Source: DATESZ01 sp035283845
Lineage (GTDB): Bacteria > Desulfobacterota > Syntrophia > Syntrophales > JACQWR01
Direction of reading: 5' to 3'
Length of the DNA: 55,239 bases
Assembly (NCBI GenBank): GCA_035283845.1
Contig: DATESZ010000155.1
Span: 1-55,239, forward strand
Positions 10,298 to 19,168 of this stretch are shown piece after piece (the stretch's first letter is position 1; the number at the start of each line of letters is the position of its first letter). Under the pieces are notes generated by a model, which had not been told where the DNA came from, made no database searches, and saw only the letters and a list, made by a program, of their open reading frames with translations. A program made the translations under genes and the position numbers.

Positions 10298-10801
10298 TTA
10301 GAACTTGATTTCTTTCGGCGCGCTTGCTTTGCGCAATTCGTGATAGCTTTTTCTTTTCTTCTGAGAGACAGCGGTCTTATCCACTTCCAGAAGCTTGGCG
10401 GCATCCTTCGGGGAAAACTCCCTCAAGTCTCCGCCGGCTAAAGGCGCCGCCAGACCTCTGCTCTGAAGATCCCTGAGCATGCCCCGTATTTCCCTGATCT
10501 CCTGATGGAGGGCGGTAGATCCGTAATCACCAGGCGCGGCCTGTCGCTCCTCCAGGAGGCTGTCTAAATGGTCAATCCGGTCCTGGGTGGTTTCATAGAG
10601 CTTGCCCGTGACGATTCGTTCCACCAGGTTTTGAAAAATCAGGAGCGGATCACTGCCCTTGCGGCGGCTTTTATCCACGAGTTTTAAGTACAGTTTCAGA
10701 ACGAGCTTCAGCACTTCCTTGGCGCCCTCGGGATGACATTGGGAGAACTTCTCCATAAGAGTCCTCAAATCTTCATCCACTACCAGGTAATAAACTCCCA
10801 T
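10298..10801 (-). CDS. Uncharacterised 167-residue helical protein between two actin genes
   Basis: A strong AGGGAGGAAATT site precedes the ATG. The protein is predicted largely helical, with a Leu/Lys-rich first half (EVLKLVLKLYLKLVDKSRR), a coiled-coil-like centre (about 95-120) and a basic C-terminal segment. That segment, DAAKLLEVDKTAVSQKKRKS, reads like a helix-turn-helix. I recognise no named family. Lying between two actin-like genes, it is a candidate adaptor of the ParR kind (DNA- or cargo-binding partner of a filament). This is inference; a purely structural scaffold role fits equally well. Confidence 0.75.
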   Translation of the reverse strand: MGVYYLVVDEDLRTLMEKFSQCHPEGAKEVLKLVLKLYLKLVDKSRRKGSDPLLIFQNLVERIVTGKLYETTQDRIDHLDSLLEERQAAPGDYGSTALHQEIREIRGMLRDLQSRGLAAPLAGGDLREFSPKDAAKLLEVDKTAVSQKKRKSYHELRKASAPKEIKF

Positions 10802-10854
10802 AATTTCCTCCCTTTCATTGTCAGAACCATCCGATATTGACTGACCGGACCCGC

Positions 10855-12180
10855 CTAATCCGGCTTAGCCGTGGCCGGTGCATTGTCTTGCCCCGGTTTA
10901 CCCCGATCCGGACCTGTCTCTTCCGTATCCTTGAGAATCGTCCGGATTTGGAAGCGGGTCTCGACCTCCTTGCCCAGGGTCAGCGCAATATGGTCGCGCG
11001 CCAGCAGCATGAATCCCACGCAGTTGATATAGCGCGGGTCAATCCCAATCTTATTGGGATGGATGATGCGTTCGTCCAGAACAGTTTCGGGCCAGCCGAA
11101 AAAGGCGCCGATCTCGCTTTTGATGGTATCATAAAGCAGGTGCGCACCGCCGCCGATGATAGTAAAATACTCAATGGTCTGGCCTTTTTGCGACAGCGCC
11201 GTGATGTCACGGGCCACATGTTCCATGATGCGTCGGCCCATAAACAGCGATTCCTGCGCCAGCAACCGGCTGAAATCATAAACACCGATGCCGGGAATCT
11301 CGATTTTGAAATCCTTCAGGGGAAGCCGCTGCATGATCCGCTGCTCGGGGATCTTGAACTTCTGCTCACTGGACTCAAAAATGGTTTCACTGATATTTTT
11401 CGTAATGGTGTAGATGCCTTCTGTTAGGGAATCGGCCAGGTTGATTTCAGCCTCATTGTCGATTATGGGCAGCTTGATCCAGGTGCCGTGACCGATATCG
11501 ATGATGTAGGTGTTGTACACATCCATATTGTACTTGCTGAACAAGAGCGCCATGTAAGCGCCGTAGGCCTGGTACTGCATCACCGAAAAATCAAGCTGGA
11601 TGCTGATCTCTCGCACTTCACCCGTGGCCACGTTCTTGGCCTTGATGGCAACGAACTTTTTTTCGCCGTCGGCAGCGAGATGTTCTTTCATGTAGGCCAG
11701 GAATTTCTCCAGAATATTCTCGCCATGGCGCACGGTGATGCCAAAGCCGAAGCCTGCCTCTTCAATGGGCTTGCCTTTTTTTTCCATCTCCTGGCTAAGC
11801 AGAAACAGGCCGGCCTTGATGGCGAGAAAGGCGTCATCATAGTTCTGGATAAGCCCCTTGTGGGTGAACCAGCTCGTTTTCTCGGAACTTCTCGTCATGG
11901 CGCCCACATATCGCCAGGCGTTCCGACTGTCGTCAAAAATTGCCAGGTTCTTGATCCAGCGATTATCGGAAGACCTGTTCATCATGCGCCAGCTCTTTTC
12001 CATATTGGCCGAAAGGGCATCGCCGACCACGGACGTAAAAATGACTATCGTGTCGTCACAGCAAAACTTGCTTGCCGAGGTCCCCATTTCGCCTCCTATG
12101 GCAACGCATTTGCTTAAATCGGGCCCGGCAATCGCCTCCTTCCCATTTAATTCACTATTTAACTCTCCGCTCGTTGTCAT
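10855..12180 (-). CDS. Actin-like ATPase 3 (divergent ParM/StbA-like, 441 residues)
   Basis: The superfamily is supported by a phosphate-1-like segment (CVAIGGEMGTSASKF, 25-39), phosphate-2 NTYIIDIGHGTWIKLPI (about 223-239) and adenosine motif YFTIIGGGAHLLYD. In phosphate-1 the canonical Asp is not in its usual place. This protein is longer than actin 1 and 2 and ends in a Pro/Gly/Asp-rich tail of about 30 residues that may be unstructured. The upstream site is AAGGAG with a longish spacer. It begins the actin run, just downstream of the receiver coiled-coil gene. As with actin 2, a filament role in organelle or plasmid-like segregation is inferred. Confidence 0.78.
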   Translation of the reverse strand: MTTSGELNSELNGKEAIAGPDLSKCVAIGGEMGTSASKFCCDDTIVIFTSVVGDALSANMEKSWRMMNRSSDNRWIKNLAIFDDSRNAWRYVGAMTRSSEKTSWFTHKGLIQNYDDAFLAIKAGLFLLSQEMEKKGKPIEEAGFGFGITVRHGENILEKFLAYMKEHLAADGEKKFVAIKAKNVATGEVREISIQLDFSVMQYQAYGAYMALLFSKYNMDVYNTYIIDIGHGTWIKLPIIDNEAEINLADSLTEGIYTITKNISETIFESSEQKFKIPEQRIMQRLPLKDFKIEIPGIGVYDFSRLLAQESLFMGRRIMEHVARDITALSQKGQTIEYFTIIGGGAHLLYDTIKSEIGAFFGWPETVLDERIIHPNKIGIDPRYINCVGFMLLARDHIALTLGKEVETRFQIRTILKDTEETGPDRGKPGQDNAPATAKPD

Positions 12181-12217
12181 AAGGGTACTTTTCTCCTTCT
12201 TAGGTTCCGGGCGCAGA

Positions 12218-14524
12218 TCACTTCAACATATTGCGCAGTTCATCCATCTCTGTCACCAGCGCATCTCGGGATTGGATAGCCCAATTATAATCAGCCCGCA
12301 GGGATTCAAGCTCCTGCAAAACCAGATCCTTTTCATTTACTTTCTTTTCAACTTCAGACTCCAGTGCCTTAGTCCGGCCTTCCGCAAGCTTCAGTTGACC
12401 TTCTATTTCCCCGGCCTTCCTTATGGCCTGGGTCAGAGCCTCAGTCAATTCATGCTCCTTCTTCTGAGCCGCCGCCCTGATCCGGTCCGTCTCACCGGTT
12501 ACAGTGGCCCTCAGCTCTTCCACTTCGGCCTGTGCCGCCCTCTTCATCGCGGCAAGATTTACTTCCAGCGCCTCGGTGAGCTTCTTATGCTCCATAACTG
12601 CCGCTTCCTTGTAACGGCTCTTTTCCGCTTCGGCCTTCTCCCGCTGCTCCTGCACACTTTTTTCGAGCTGTACCTTCTCTTCCGTCATCTTTGCCCTGAT
12701 TGCGGCCAGTTCCAGCTCCCCGCGCTGGCGATCCCTTTCGACCTCAGCCAATTTCGCCTGGCGGTCTTTCTCAAGCTCGGCTTTGAGCTGTTCGATCTGA
12801 AACCAGGCGGCATGCTCCTGCTCTTCCTTAAAGGCGGCCTGCAGAGCTTGCAATTCGGCCTTGTTCCGCTCCTTTTGCAGTTCTATGCTGCGCTCGGCCT
12901 CATCCTTTTTCCGTGCCAGGTCTTCTTCCACCCGTTTACATTCGGCGTCGATTTCGGCCAGCTTTGCCTCCAGCCGTTTACGGTCGTCTTCGATTTCGGC
13001 CAGTTCTTTCTCCACGCGCTTACGGCCGGCGTCGATTTCGGCCAACTTTGACTCGCGGTCTTTTTCCAACTCGGCCTTGAGCCTCTCGATTTCCCGGGCG
13101 GCACTCTGCTTTTCCTCCTCGAAGGCATTCTGCAGAGTTTGCAATTCGACCCTGTTCCGCTCCTTCTGAACTTCCACGACCCGCTCGGCCTCATCCTTTT
13201 TCCGCGCCAGTTCTTCTTCCACCCGTTTGCGGTCCGCTTCAATTTTAGCCAGAGTCGCCTGGCGGTTCTCTTCAAACTCGGCCTTTAGCCTCTCGATTTC
13301 CCGGGCGGCATTCTGCTTTTCCTCCTCGAAGGCATTCTGCAGAGTTTGCAATTCGGCCTTGTTCCGTTCCTTTTGCACTTCTACGACCCGCTCGGCCTCA
13401 TCCTTTTTCCGCGCCAGCTCTTCTTCCACCCGTTTGCGGTCCGCTTCAATTTTGGCCAGCGTCGCCCGGCGGTTCTCTTCAAACTCGGCCTTGAGCCTCT
13501 CGATCTCGCGGGCGGTGCGCTGTTTTTCCTCCCCAAAGGCTTCCTGCAGCGCTTGCAATTCGGCCTTGTTCCGTTCCTTTTGCACTTCTATGACCCGTTC
13601 GGCCTCATCCTTTTTCCGCGCCAGTTCTTCTTCAGCGGCCCTGCGCTGCTGCGCCATCTCCTCTTGCATCGCCTCCCGTTCCCTGGGCACGGAAACCCGC
13701 AGATCACCGTTTTCTGCGCGCAGCTTCTCCATTTCCTGGTGCAACTTATCATAGTCTGACTTGATGCGGCTAAGCTCGGCTTTCTCCCGAACCAACTGGA
13801 TATTTTCATCCTGCGCACCCTTCAGTTCCTGCCGGAGTGTTTCCCGTTCCCGTTCCACCCGGTCGATGTCGCGTTTCTTGAGCTCCTCCAGCTCCTGGCT
13901 CTTGGTCTGCAGGGAGCCGATCAGAGCATCTTTGTCTGCCATCTTCTTCCGGATCCTGTCCACCTCGCCCAGGGCGTCCTTCATTTTGGTGAAGCTTTCC
14001 TCCTCCACGTCCCTGATCTTGGCCATCTGACCTTCCAACTGCTGCCGGAGATTCTCCACATCCTTCGCCTTTTCGACGATATTATGCAGCCGTGCGTAGG
14101 CAGGCCGGATGTCGGCGCTCTGCAGGATGCCCCGGCCCATTTGATAGCTTACCGTGCGGGCGTTGATGCTCTCGACAAGATCGAAGTAATTAAGCGGCTT
14201 TCTGAAATACTTGTGGATATGCCCGCTATCGATGGCCTGCACGACCTTTTCAATGGCGCTGTAGTCGTGCGATGTGGCGATCCGCAGCACTGATCCGTCA
14301 AGACCCTTCAGGTCATCCAGAAGGCCGGCAAAGGGCTTGTCCGATATTCCGGCGTCCACAATTACGACCTGGGGTCTCAACTGTGCAAATACCTTAAGGC
14401 CGTTATCCCCGGTGGCGCTGGTGAAAACAGTAAAGTGACGGGACAGCTCCGCGGCCGCTTCCGTCAAAAAGTCCGTGTCTTCATCGATGATCAGTACTTT
14501 CACGTGATATTCCATCATATTCAT
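12218..14524 (-). CDS. Receiver-domain protein with long repetitive coiled coil
   Basis: Residues 8-125 are a receiver domain with acidic pair D14/D16, acceptor D57 (VVIVDAGIS) and K109 (YFRKP). The remaining 640 residues are almost uninterrupted coiled coil. Four copies of a 69-residue unit (about 299-367, 368-436, 437-505, 534-602), each starting near ELARKKDEAER, are strongly conserved. AGGGGA lies too near the first ATG, so translation may begin at the third residue (14518). A phosphorylatable head on a rod about 90 nm long if fully helical is a plausible regulated cytoskeletal spacer. It is followed by actin 3 and preceded by the AAA+ gene. Confidence 0.88.
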   Translation of the reverse strand: MNMMEYHVKVLIIDEDTDFLTEAAAELSRHFTVFTSATGDNGLKVFAQLRPQVVIVDAGISDKPFAGLLDDLKGLDGSVLRIATSHDYSAIEKVVQAIDSGHIHKYFRKPLNYFDLVESINARTVSYQMGRGILQSADIRPAYARLHNIVEKAKDVENLRQQLEGQMAKIRDVEEESFTKMKDALGEVDRIRKKMADKDALIGSLQTKSQELEELKKRDIDRVERERETLRQELKGAQDENIQLVREKAELSRIKSDYDKLHQEMEKLRAENGDLRVSVPREREAMQEEMAQQRRAAEEELARKKDEAERVIEVQKERNKAELQALQEAFGEEKQRTAREIERLKAEFEENRRATLAKIEADRKRVEEELARKKDEAERVVEVQKERNKAELQTLQNAFEEEKQNAAREIERLKAEFEENRQATLAKIEADRKRVEEELARKKDEAERVVEVQKERNRVELQTLQNAFEEEKQSAAREIERLKAELEKDRESKLAEIDAGRKRVEKELAEIEDDRKRLEAKLAEIDAECKRVEEDLARKKDEAERSIELQKERNKAELQALQAAFKEEQEHAAWFQIEQLKAELEKDRQAKLAEVERDRQRGELELAAIRAKMTEEKVQLEKSVQEQREKAEAEKSRYKEAAVMEHKKLTEALEVNLAAMKRAAQAEVEELRATVTGETDRIRAAAQKKEHELTEALTQAIRKAGEIEGQLKLAEGRTKALESEVEKKVNEKDLVLQELESLRADYNWAIQSRDALVTEMDELRNMLK
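12719..13630 (-). repeat. In-frame 207-bp repeats inside the coiled-coil gene (four units)
   Basis: The coding repeats have a 207-bp period (69 codons). The first three units are contiguous and very similar even at DNA level. The fourth follows a 28-residue insertion of shorter LAEI-type heptads. The near-identity points to recent duplication or gene conversion, so copy number may vary between strains and assemblies may collapse it. Confidence 0.85.
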
Positions 14525-14543
14525 TCCCCTAATTGCGTTCTTA

Positions 14544-16550
14544 CTATAAACGGTTGAATTCCTCCGCTACGCTCTCCTCATTCACAGAATCTTTGCCGGC
14601 CAGGGTAGCCGACGCACAAACACCATCCAGCATGCGGATCGCCTTGCCGGGAAAACACTGCCCGGGCAGAAAACGGGCCGCCATTTCCACACAGGCTGCC
14701 AGTGCCTGTTCGGTAATCTTCAATCCGTAATGCTTTTCATAGACAGACTTAATGCCTCTCAGGATAGCGAGGCTCTGGGGTACGTCCGGTTCAGGAATGG
14801 TAACGGTCTGGAAGCGCCGCGCCAGCGCTCGGTCCGGTTCGATGTACTGCCGGTATTCCTCGGAGGTTGTTGCTCCGATGCAGGGAAACTCACCGCGCGC
14901 CAGGGAAGGTTTCAGGATGTTCTCCGCACCCGTCGAGCCTTCCGTCGCTCCCATCCCGAGCAGCGTATGAATCTCGTCGATGAAAACGATGATCCGATCG
15001 ACGTTGCTTTTTACCTCCTCCACCAGCCCCTCGATGCGGGTTTCAAACTCCCCACGATACTTGGTCCCGGAAAGCATGGCGTTCAGGTTCAATGCAATGA
15101 TCCGTTTATCCCTGAACATGACGGGCACTTCCTTTTTCACGATCAACTGGGCCAGCCCCTCCACCACCGCTGTTTTACCGACGCCCGCCTTACCTACCAG
15201 GATGGGATTATTGGCCTCCATCTGCGACAATACCTTAAGGCAGGAATATATCTCCCGGTCGCGGCCGACTATCGGCTTGATCCGGTTCTCCTCCACCTGC
15301 CCCGTGAGGTCCCGGCCAAACCGCTCCAGAAAGTGCAGACGCCGGCCGGCTGTTTCATCCCGGATAACACCGAAAATGGGCGCGACTTCAGGGGGCAGGT
15401 CCAGGGTAGGGGCCAGTATGACCACAAAACTATGCCTTTGTTTTAGCACCTCCGGCATGGATTTAATGATGGAAATCAGCTCCACGAATTCCTGGCCCGA
15501 CATATTTTCCCGCCGCAGGTAATAATGAAAATCCTCCAGCAGATAGAGGGTATTTTTCTGGCATTCGTTACGGATCACGCCGAGGGCTTCGAGGGGCGAT
15601 AGTTTGGCGTGGAGCAGATAATTATCGCTAAACATATATTTTCCCGCATACTTACCGCCGATATCCTGAAATCCTTCGGAAAAGGTCCACTGGAGAGGGA
15701 TTAAGCCCATCTGCGCGGAGACACGCGTAAACCTGTCGATCAGCTTGCGTGAATCAGTATAGGCCGCGATAAAGAGACTGATGTCCGAGGCAAATTGCTT
15801 CGCCAGGGCGCCATCCTCGGCAGATATCGGGGGTGCAATCAGCCTCCGCAGAGACCGTTCCCCGTCCCGGGCCCCATCCTGGCCGCTGTCCGGTGACGGG
15901 AGGCGGGCGGAATCACTGCTGTAATCCGCAGGCGGCGTAGCGGCTGCGCCTGCGTCATTGGCCAGGGCATAATCGCTGCCGGGCATTACCTCTTCCTTGA
16001 ATTCTTCAACAGGCCAGTCAGTAAAATCGCTGCGGACAGCCTTCTGGCGACCGCCGTCGCGGTCCGGCTGCGGCGGAAAAAAATCCGGGGCATTATGCTG
16101 CCCGGGCAAGCCCCCGGTAAAGTTGAACCACCTGAGATCGAAGCCCTTGATCAGTTGCGCCTGTTCGGCCTGGCTCATGGCCAGGAACCGGTCGGAAAAG
16201 TAAACATAAATGTCAAATTCAAAAGGCGTGGGCAGGGGGTGCTTTTTTATAAAGGGAAAAGTGCCCGCGCCATTTTTTCCTTTCATCAAGCGGTAACTCC
16301 TCTCCAGATAAGCCTTTTCCGAGTCCAGGGGATCATAAAAGGCGAGGCGGAACTCACCGGCAACGCCGCTGCCCACGAGCTGCTGTAAATCGTGCATCAG
16401 TCCTCCCATTAATGCTTCGGGAATAATGCCGTAGTAGCCGTTCAGCAGTTCAATATCGTAGCTCAGGGTCTTATAAAGGACAGCTTTGGTCGCCCGGACC
16501 GTTTCCGGTCGTATGGGGTATCTCTCTTTTTTGAATAGACCCTGAAACAC
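14544..16550 (-). CDS. AAA+ ATPase: ClpB-D1-like module fused to a Ycf46-like N-terminal region
   Basis: The C-terminal third (about 420-640) is a clear Clp/Hsp100 D1-type AAA+ module: Walker A GKAGVGKTA (453-461), pore-loop region MLSGTKYRGEFE, Walker B IVFIDEIHT (521-529) and arginine-finger segment LARRF. There is no second AAA ring and no Clp N-domain. Residues about 330-400 (LYLLEDFHYYL, VVILAPTLDLPPEV) resemble the nucleotide-free N-terminal domain of Ycf46-type AAA proteins. The start is GTG, overlapping the upstream TAG by one base, with AGGAAAAG before it. It may remodel filaments or scaffold complexes encoded alongside. Not a ClpV, as no secretion genes are nearby. Confidence 0.85.
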   Translation of the reverse strand: MFQGLFKKERYPIRPETVRATKAVLYKTLSYDIELLNGYYGIIPEALMGGLMHDLQQLVGSGVAGEFRLAFYDPLDSEKAYLERSYRLMKGKNGAGTFPFIKKHPLPTPFEFDIYVYFSDRFLAMSQAEQAQLIKGFDLRWFNFTGGLPGQHNAPDFFPPQPDRDGGRQKAVRSDFTDWPVEEFKEEVMPGSDYALANDAGAAATPPADYSSDSARLPSPDSGQDGARDGERSLRRLIAPPISAEDGALAKQFASDISLFIAAYTDSRKLIDRFTRVSAQMGLIPLQWTFSEGFQDIGGKYAGKYMFSDNYLLHAKLSPLEALGVIRNECQKNTLYLLEDFHYYLRRENMSGQEFVELISIIKSMPEVLKQRHSFVVILAPTLDLPPEVAPIFGVIRDETAGRRLHFLERFGRDLTGQVEENRIKPIVGRDREIYSCLKVLSQMEANNPILVGKAGVGKTAVVEGLAQLIVKKEVPVMFRDKRIIALNLNAMLSGTKYRGEFETRIEGLVEEVKSNVDRIIVFIDEIHTLLGMGATEGSTGAENILKPSLARGEFPCIGATTSEEYRQYIEPDRALARRFQTVTIPEPDVPQSLAILRGIKSVYEKHYGLKITEQALAACVEMAARFLPGQCFPGKAIRMLDGVCASATLAGKDSVNEESVAEEFNRL

Positions 16551-17350
16551 TACTTTTCCTTTATCAGATCATCGATGCGCAACCTGGCATCCTCGATGTA
16601 ATCGCGCATCTCATCAATGGCGTCCTGGTACATGAGGAGCCGGTTGGCCAGTTTATCATTCCCCGCTGCATACTGGTTCTGCGCATTTTCCGTTTTCTTC
16701 AGCTTCGTGATCACCCGGGTCTTCTTTTTCAGCAGTTTGGGGAATTCCGCTTCAAGCCTTTCTATGCCCTGCATTATCTGCTGCTCCTTGCTCTTCATGT
16801 CTTTTCCAAGACCCAGAAGCTCCGAATTGGATTCCCACAGGGCATTGTAGTTCTGTCTGAGATTGGCCAGGTTAAGGTTTTGCTCCTCCAGCGATTTATT
16901 CAACTCGGGCAGTCGTTCCTGCAATTCGGAAATGGCCTTCTTCTTCTCCTTGAGGCGTTTGTTCAGGTAAAACTCCTCGCCCAGCAGGCGATTGCGCTCC
17001 GCCATCTGGAAATCAAAATTCTTTTTGAGTTCCAGATTATGCTTTTTCAGATATCCTAACCGCTCGGCATCATCGATGAAGCGGATGGCGCCCAGTTGGA
17101 GGAGATCGGAAAAGATCAGGTGCGCCTCGCTTGGCTCCAGCGTAAAATATGCCCCGATCTCTTCCGCGCTTTTTAAACCGTCGATTGTTTGCAGAAATTC
17201 CTCTTTGTCAGGATCTCCGCTGACCAGTTCCCTGCTCCGGACAACCGGGTACTTCTGCTTCATCTGATCCCAACTGTTCATCAGTTTTTTCTTAAGCTGC
17301 ACCTGCATGTTGCCTGTATTGTGCGTGCCTTCTGGGGTATTATCGCTCAT
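16550..17350 (-). CDS. Coiled-coil protein with winged-helix-like head
   Basis: This 266-residue protein has an N-terminal region (about 35-85) with the pattern LQTIDGLKSAEEIG and LLQLGAIRFI. That pattern is typical of the small helical/winged modules found in DUF4388-like gliding and two-component proteins. The rest (about 95-266) is coiled coil. A good AAAGGA site precedes the ATG. It is coupled to the AAA+ gene (TAGTG overlap), so the two products are probably made in fixed ratio and may interact, for example as substrate or adaptor. No catalytic motifs are visible. Confidence 0.8.
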   Translation of the reverse strand: MSDNTPEGTHNTGNMQVQLKKKLMNSWDQMKQKYPVVRSRELVSGDPDKEEFLQTIDGLKSAEEIGAYFTLEPSEAHLIFSDLLQLGAIRFIDDAERLGYLKKHNLELKKNFDFQMAERNRLLGEEFYLNKRLKEKKKAISELQERLPELNKSLEEQNLNLANLRQNYNALWESNSELLGLGKDMKSKEQQIMQGIERLEAEFPKLLKKKTRVITKLKKTENAQNQYAAGNDKLANRLLMYQDAIDEMRDYIEDARLRIDDLIKEK

Positions 17351-17415
17351 GGTGCGGTCCTTTTCTCTGCTTGATTGCCACGTAAAAGTCAGGATAACCT
17401 AATTTTACAGCTTCG

Positions 17416-17985
17416 TCATGGCTTGGCTTTGGTCATGGATTTCAGCTTATCTTCCATGACGACAATCTCTCGGTAAGCGTCATCGCGTTCTTCCCTGACC
17501 TTATCGATCTGTGCCGTCAGTGTCCTGTTAATGGCTTCCAGCTTCGCCAATTTTTCCTTTTCCAACTTGGAGAGGGAGCGGAACTTATCCACTTCCGCGA
17601 TCGTCAATTCCAGTTTCCTCTCCAGGTCCTGCATGAGCGGGAAATCCCGATCCAGGGCGTCGATTTTCTGCTTTACCGCCTCCTTTTCCCTCTGGAGTTC
17701 CTCTCTTACCTTTCTCCTGTCCCGCACTTCTTCCCTGAGGGAGGCATTCAGGGTGAGCACGTCGCGCAGGTGCCCCTCAAGCTCCTTGATAATGGAAAAC
17801 ATCTCCTTGACTGTGCTTTCAAATTTGGATCCCGAGATCTGGGTGAAATTATCAATTTTCAGCTCAGAGATCCTTTTCAGTTGCTCCAATATCCGGGGAA
17901 CTTCAATTCGGGATTTACTTTCCACCACAAAATCGTTAAATTCGATTTCCTTCGTCTGCCTTTGGGTAGCATCTAAATTTTCCAC
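17416..17985 (-). CDS. Small coiled-coil protein of the cytoskeletal block
   Basis: I place the start at the GTG at 17985 (189 residues), because AGAAAGGGG lies just before it. A TTG at 18063 would extend the frame but overlaps the upstream gene. The product is almost wholly helical with strong heptads, ending in EDKLKSMTKAKP. A segment near the N-terminus (NDFVVESKSRIEVPRILEQL) may be a folded or binding part. No known domain is recognised. It lies in a run of four coiled-coil genes with an AAA+ ATPase and probably forms part of one structural assembly. Confidence 0.75.
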   Translation of the reverse strand: MENLDATQRQTKEIEFNDFVVESKSRIEVPRILEQLKRISELKIDNFTQISGSKFESTVKEMFSIIKELEGHLRDVLTLNASLREEVRDRRKVREELQREKEAVKQKIDALDRDFPLMQDLERKLELTIAEVDKFRSLSKLEKEKLAKLEAINRTLTAQIDKVREERDDAYREIVVMEDKLKSMTKAKP

Positions 17986-18022
17986 TGTCGCCCCTTTCTC
18001 CGTCTGGCCTGCGTTCTTTCCG

Positions 18023-19168
18023 TCATATATTGCGATAAAATTCCATTTTCCCTTTTTTAACAATCGAGTTAAATGCGGAAAACAGCTTCTCCATCGATTC
18101 TTCTGACAAGGCGATCTTGTCGTGCAGCGATTTTTTCTGCTTCAAGGCTTTATTCAATAAGCCTTCCACGTTCATCATAATATCCTCGGCAAAGCCTGTT
18201 TCGCCGCTGACAAATTCGTAACTGGACCGGATGCTGTTGAAACGCCGGAATAGATCATCGAGCAACACATGCTTTTCCTCGACTATATCGAGCAGCTTCT
18301 GATGCTCATCACGGAGAAAGTTTATTTCCGTGGAGAGCCGGTTGGATTCTATGCGGGTGCTAATCACCCGGCTCTGGAGCGCTTTGAAATTACTGAGTTC
18401 CAGGTCATACTTTTCCGAAACGACGGGATACTGGTTTTTCAGATTTTTATTGCTCGCAAGCAGGGTGTTGTTCGCCGCGATCAGCCGGTCGCATTCCGCA
18501 CTCAATTGCTCATTGATTGTCGTAAGCTCGGCCACGCGGCGCGCCATATCCTGGCTGGCGCGCTGTTCCGCGTTGTTACGCAAAAGGTTTTTGATCTCGA
18601 AGGCCGTATTGGTGGAAATGCCTGTAATCCTGGCCAGTTCCAAGGCGTCGGTCTTGAGCAGACGCTCTGCGTCAAGGAGGCCGTGCTCCTGCAAAATCTG
18701 CACTTCCCGATCATCGATGGAAGGATGAGTTCGAAGGAGCTCTTCGCAGTAACCAGGCTGATAAGGCAGGATATCGACGGTTGCCGCTGTCCCCTGGCCG
18801 GTGATGATCCCCCTGGCGGCCGGTTTTGACGCCGCCGTCCAACCCTGCAACATCTTTTCCACCTGGTCAATCTGTCCTATCAGGAGGCCATTCTGCTCAG
18901 CCGTATGATCTCCAGTCTCCAGAATAGAAATAAGGCCATGCAGCCGCGCCAGCATATTGACATCCCGGCGCCGGCCGGCCAGTTTCACAAGCGAATCCAG
19001 GGGTGTTGCATAGGCCTGCCGGACGGCGCTGAAGGGGAGACCTCCTTCAACGTCCTTGATGATTTCATGAAGCGCGACAATACTGGCGGCGGCGATATCC
19101 ACCTCACGTCCGTTCAGGCCGGCGGCAATGTCCGGCGTCGCCCCGTCTCTTTTCCCCTCTACCTGCAT
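18023..19168 (-). CDS. Coiled-coil protein with helix-hairpin-helix-like centre
   Basis: AAGGAGGG precedes the ATG of this 381-residue protein. The first 110 residues are helical (ASIVALHEIIKDVEGGLPFS). Residues about 140-200 read like a helix-hairpin-helix/DUF4332-type module (LQEHGLLDAERLLKTDALEL, ARITGISTNTAFEIKNLL). The C-terminal half is coiled coil. HhH modules bind DNA or proteins; here a protein-binding role is at least as likely. It is the first gene of the block transcribed after copy B of the 113-bp repeat, so a promoter probably lies in 19169-19296. Confidence 0.78.
   Translation of the reverse strand: MQVEGKRDGATPDIAAGLNGREVDIAAASIVALHEIIKDVEGGLPFSAVRQAYATPLDSLVKLAGRRRDVNMLARLHGLISILETGDHTAEQNGLLIGQIDQVEKMLQGWTAASKPAARGIITGQGTAATVDILPYQPGYCEELLRTHPSIDDREVQILQEHGLLDAERLLKTDALELARITGISTNTAFEIKNLLRNNAEQRASQDMARRVAELTTINEQLSAECDRLIAANNTLLASNKNLKNQYPVVSEKYDLELSNFKALQSRVISTRIESNRLSTEINFLRDEHQKLLDIVEEKHVLLDDLFRRFNSIRSSYEFVSGETGFAEDIMMNVEGLLNKALKQKKSLHDKIALSEESMEKLFSAFNSIVKKGKMEFYRNI

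Noticed and set aside
7520..12180. Actin-like genes as an MreB cell-shape operon
   Set aside because: No mreC, mreD or rod genes follow and the phosphate motifs are not MreB-like.
11858..13051. Plus-strand ORF of 397 codons
   Set aside because: Antisense to actin 3 and the coiled-coil repeats; low-complexity Leu/Phe-rich product.
14544..16550. AAA+ protein as ClpV of a type VI secretion system
   Set aside because: There is only one Clp-type ring and no secretion genes in the window.
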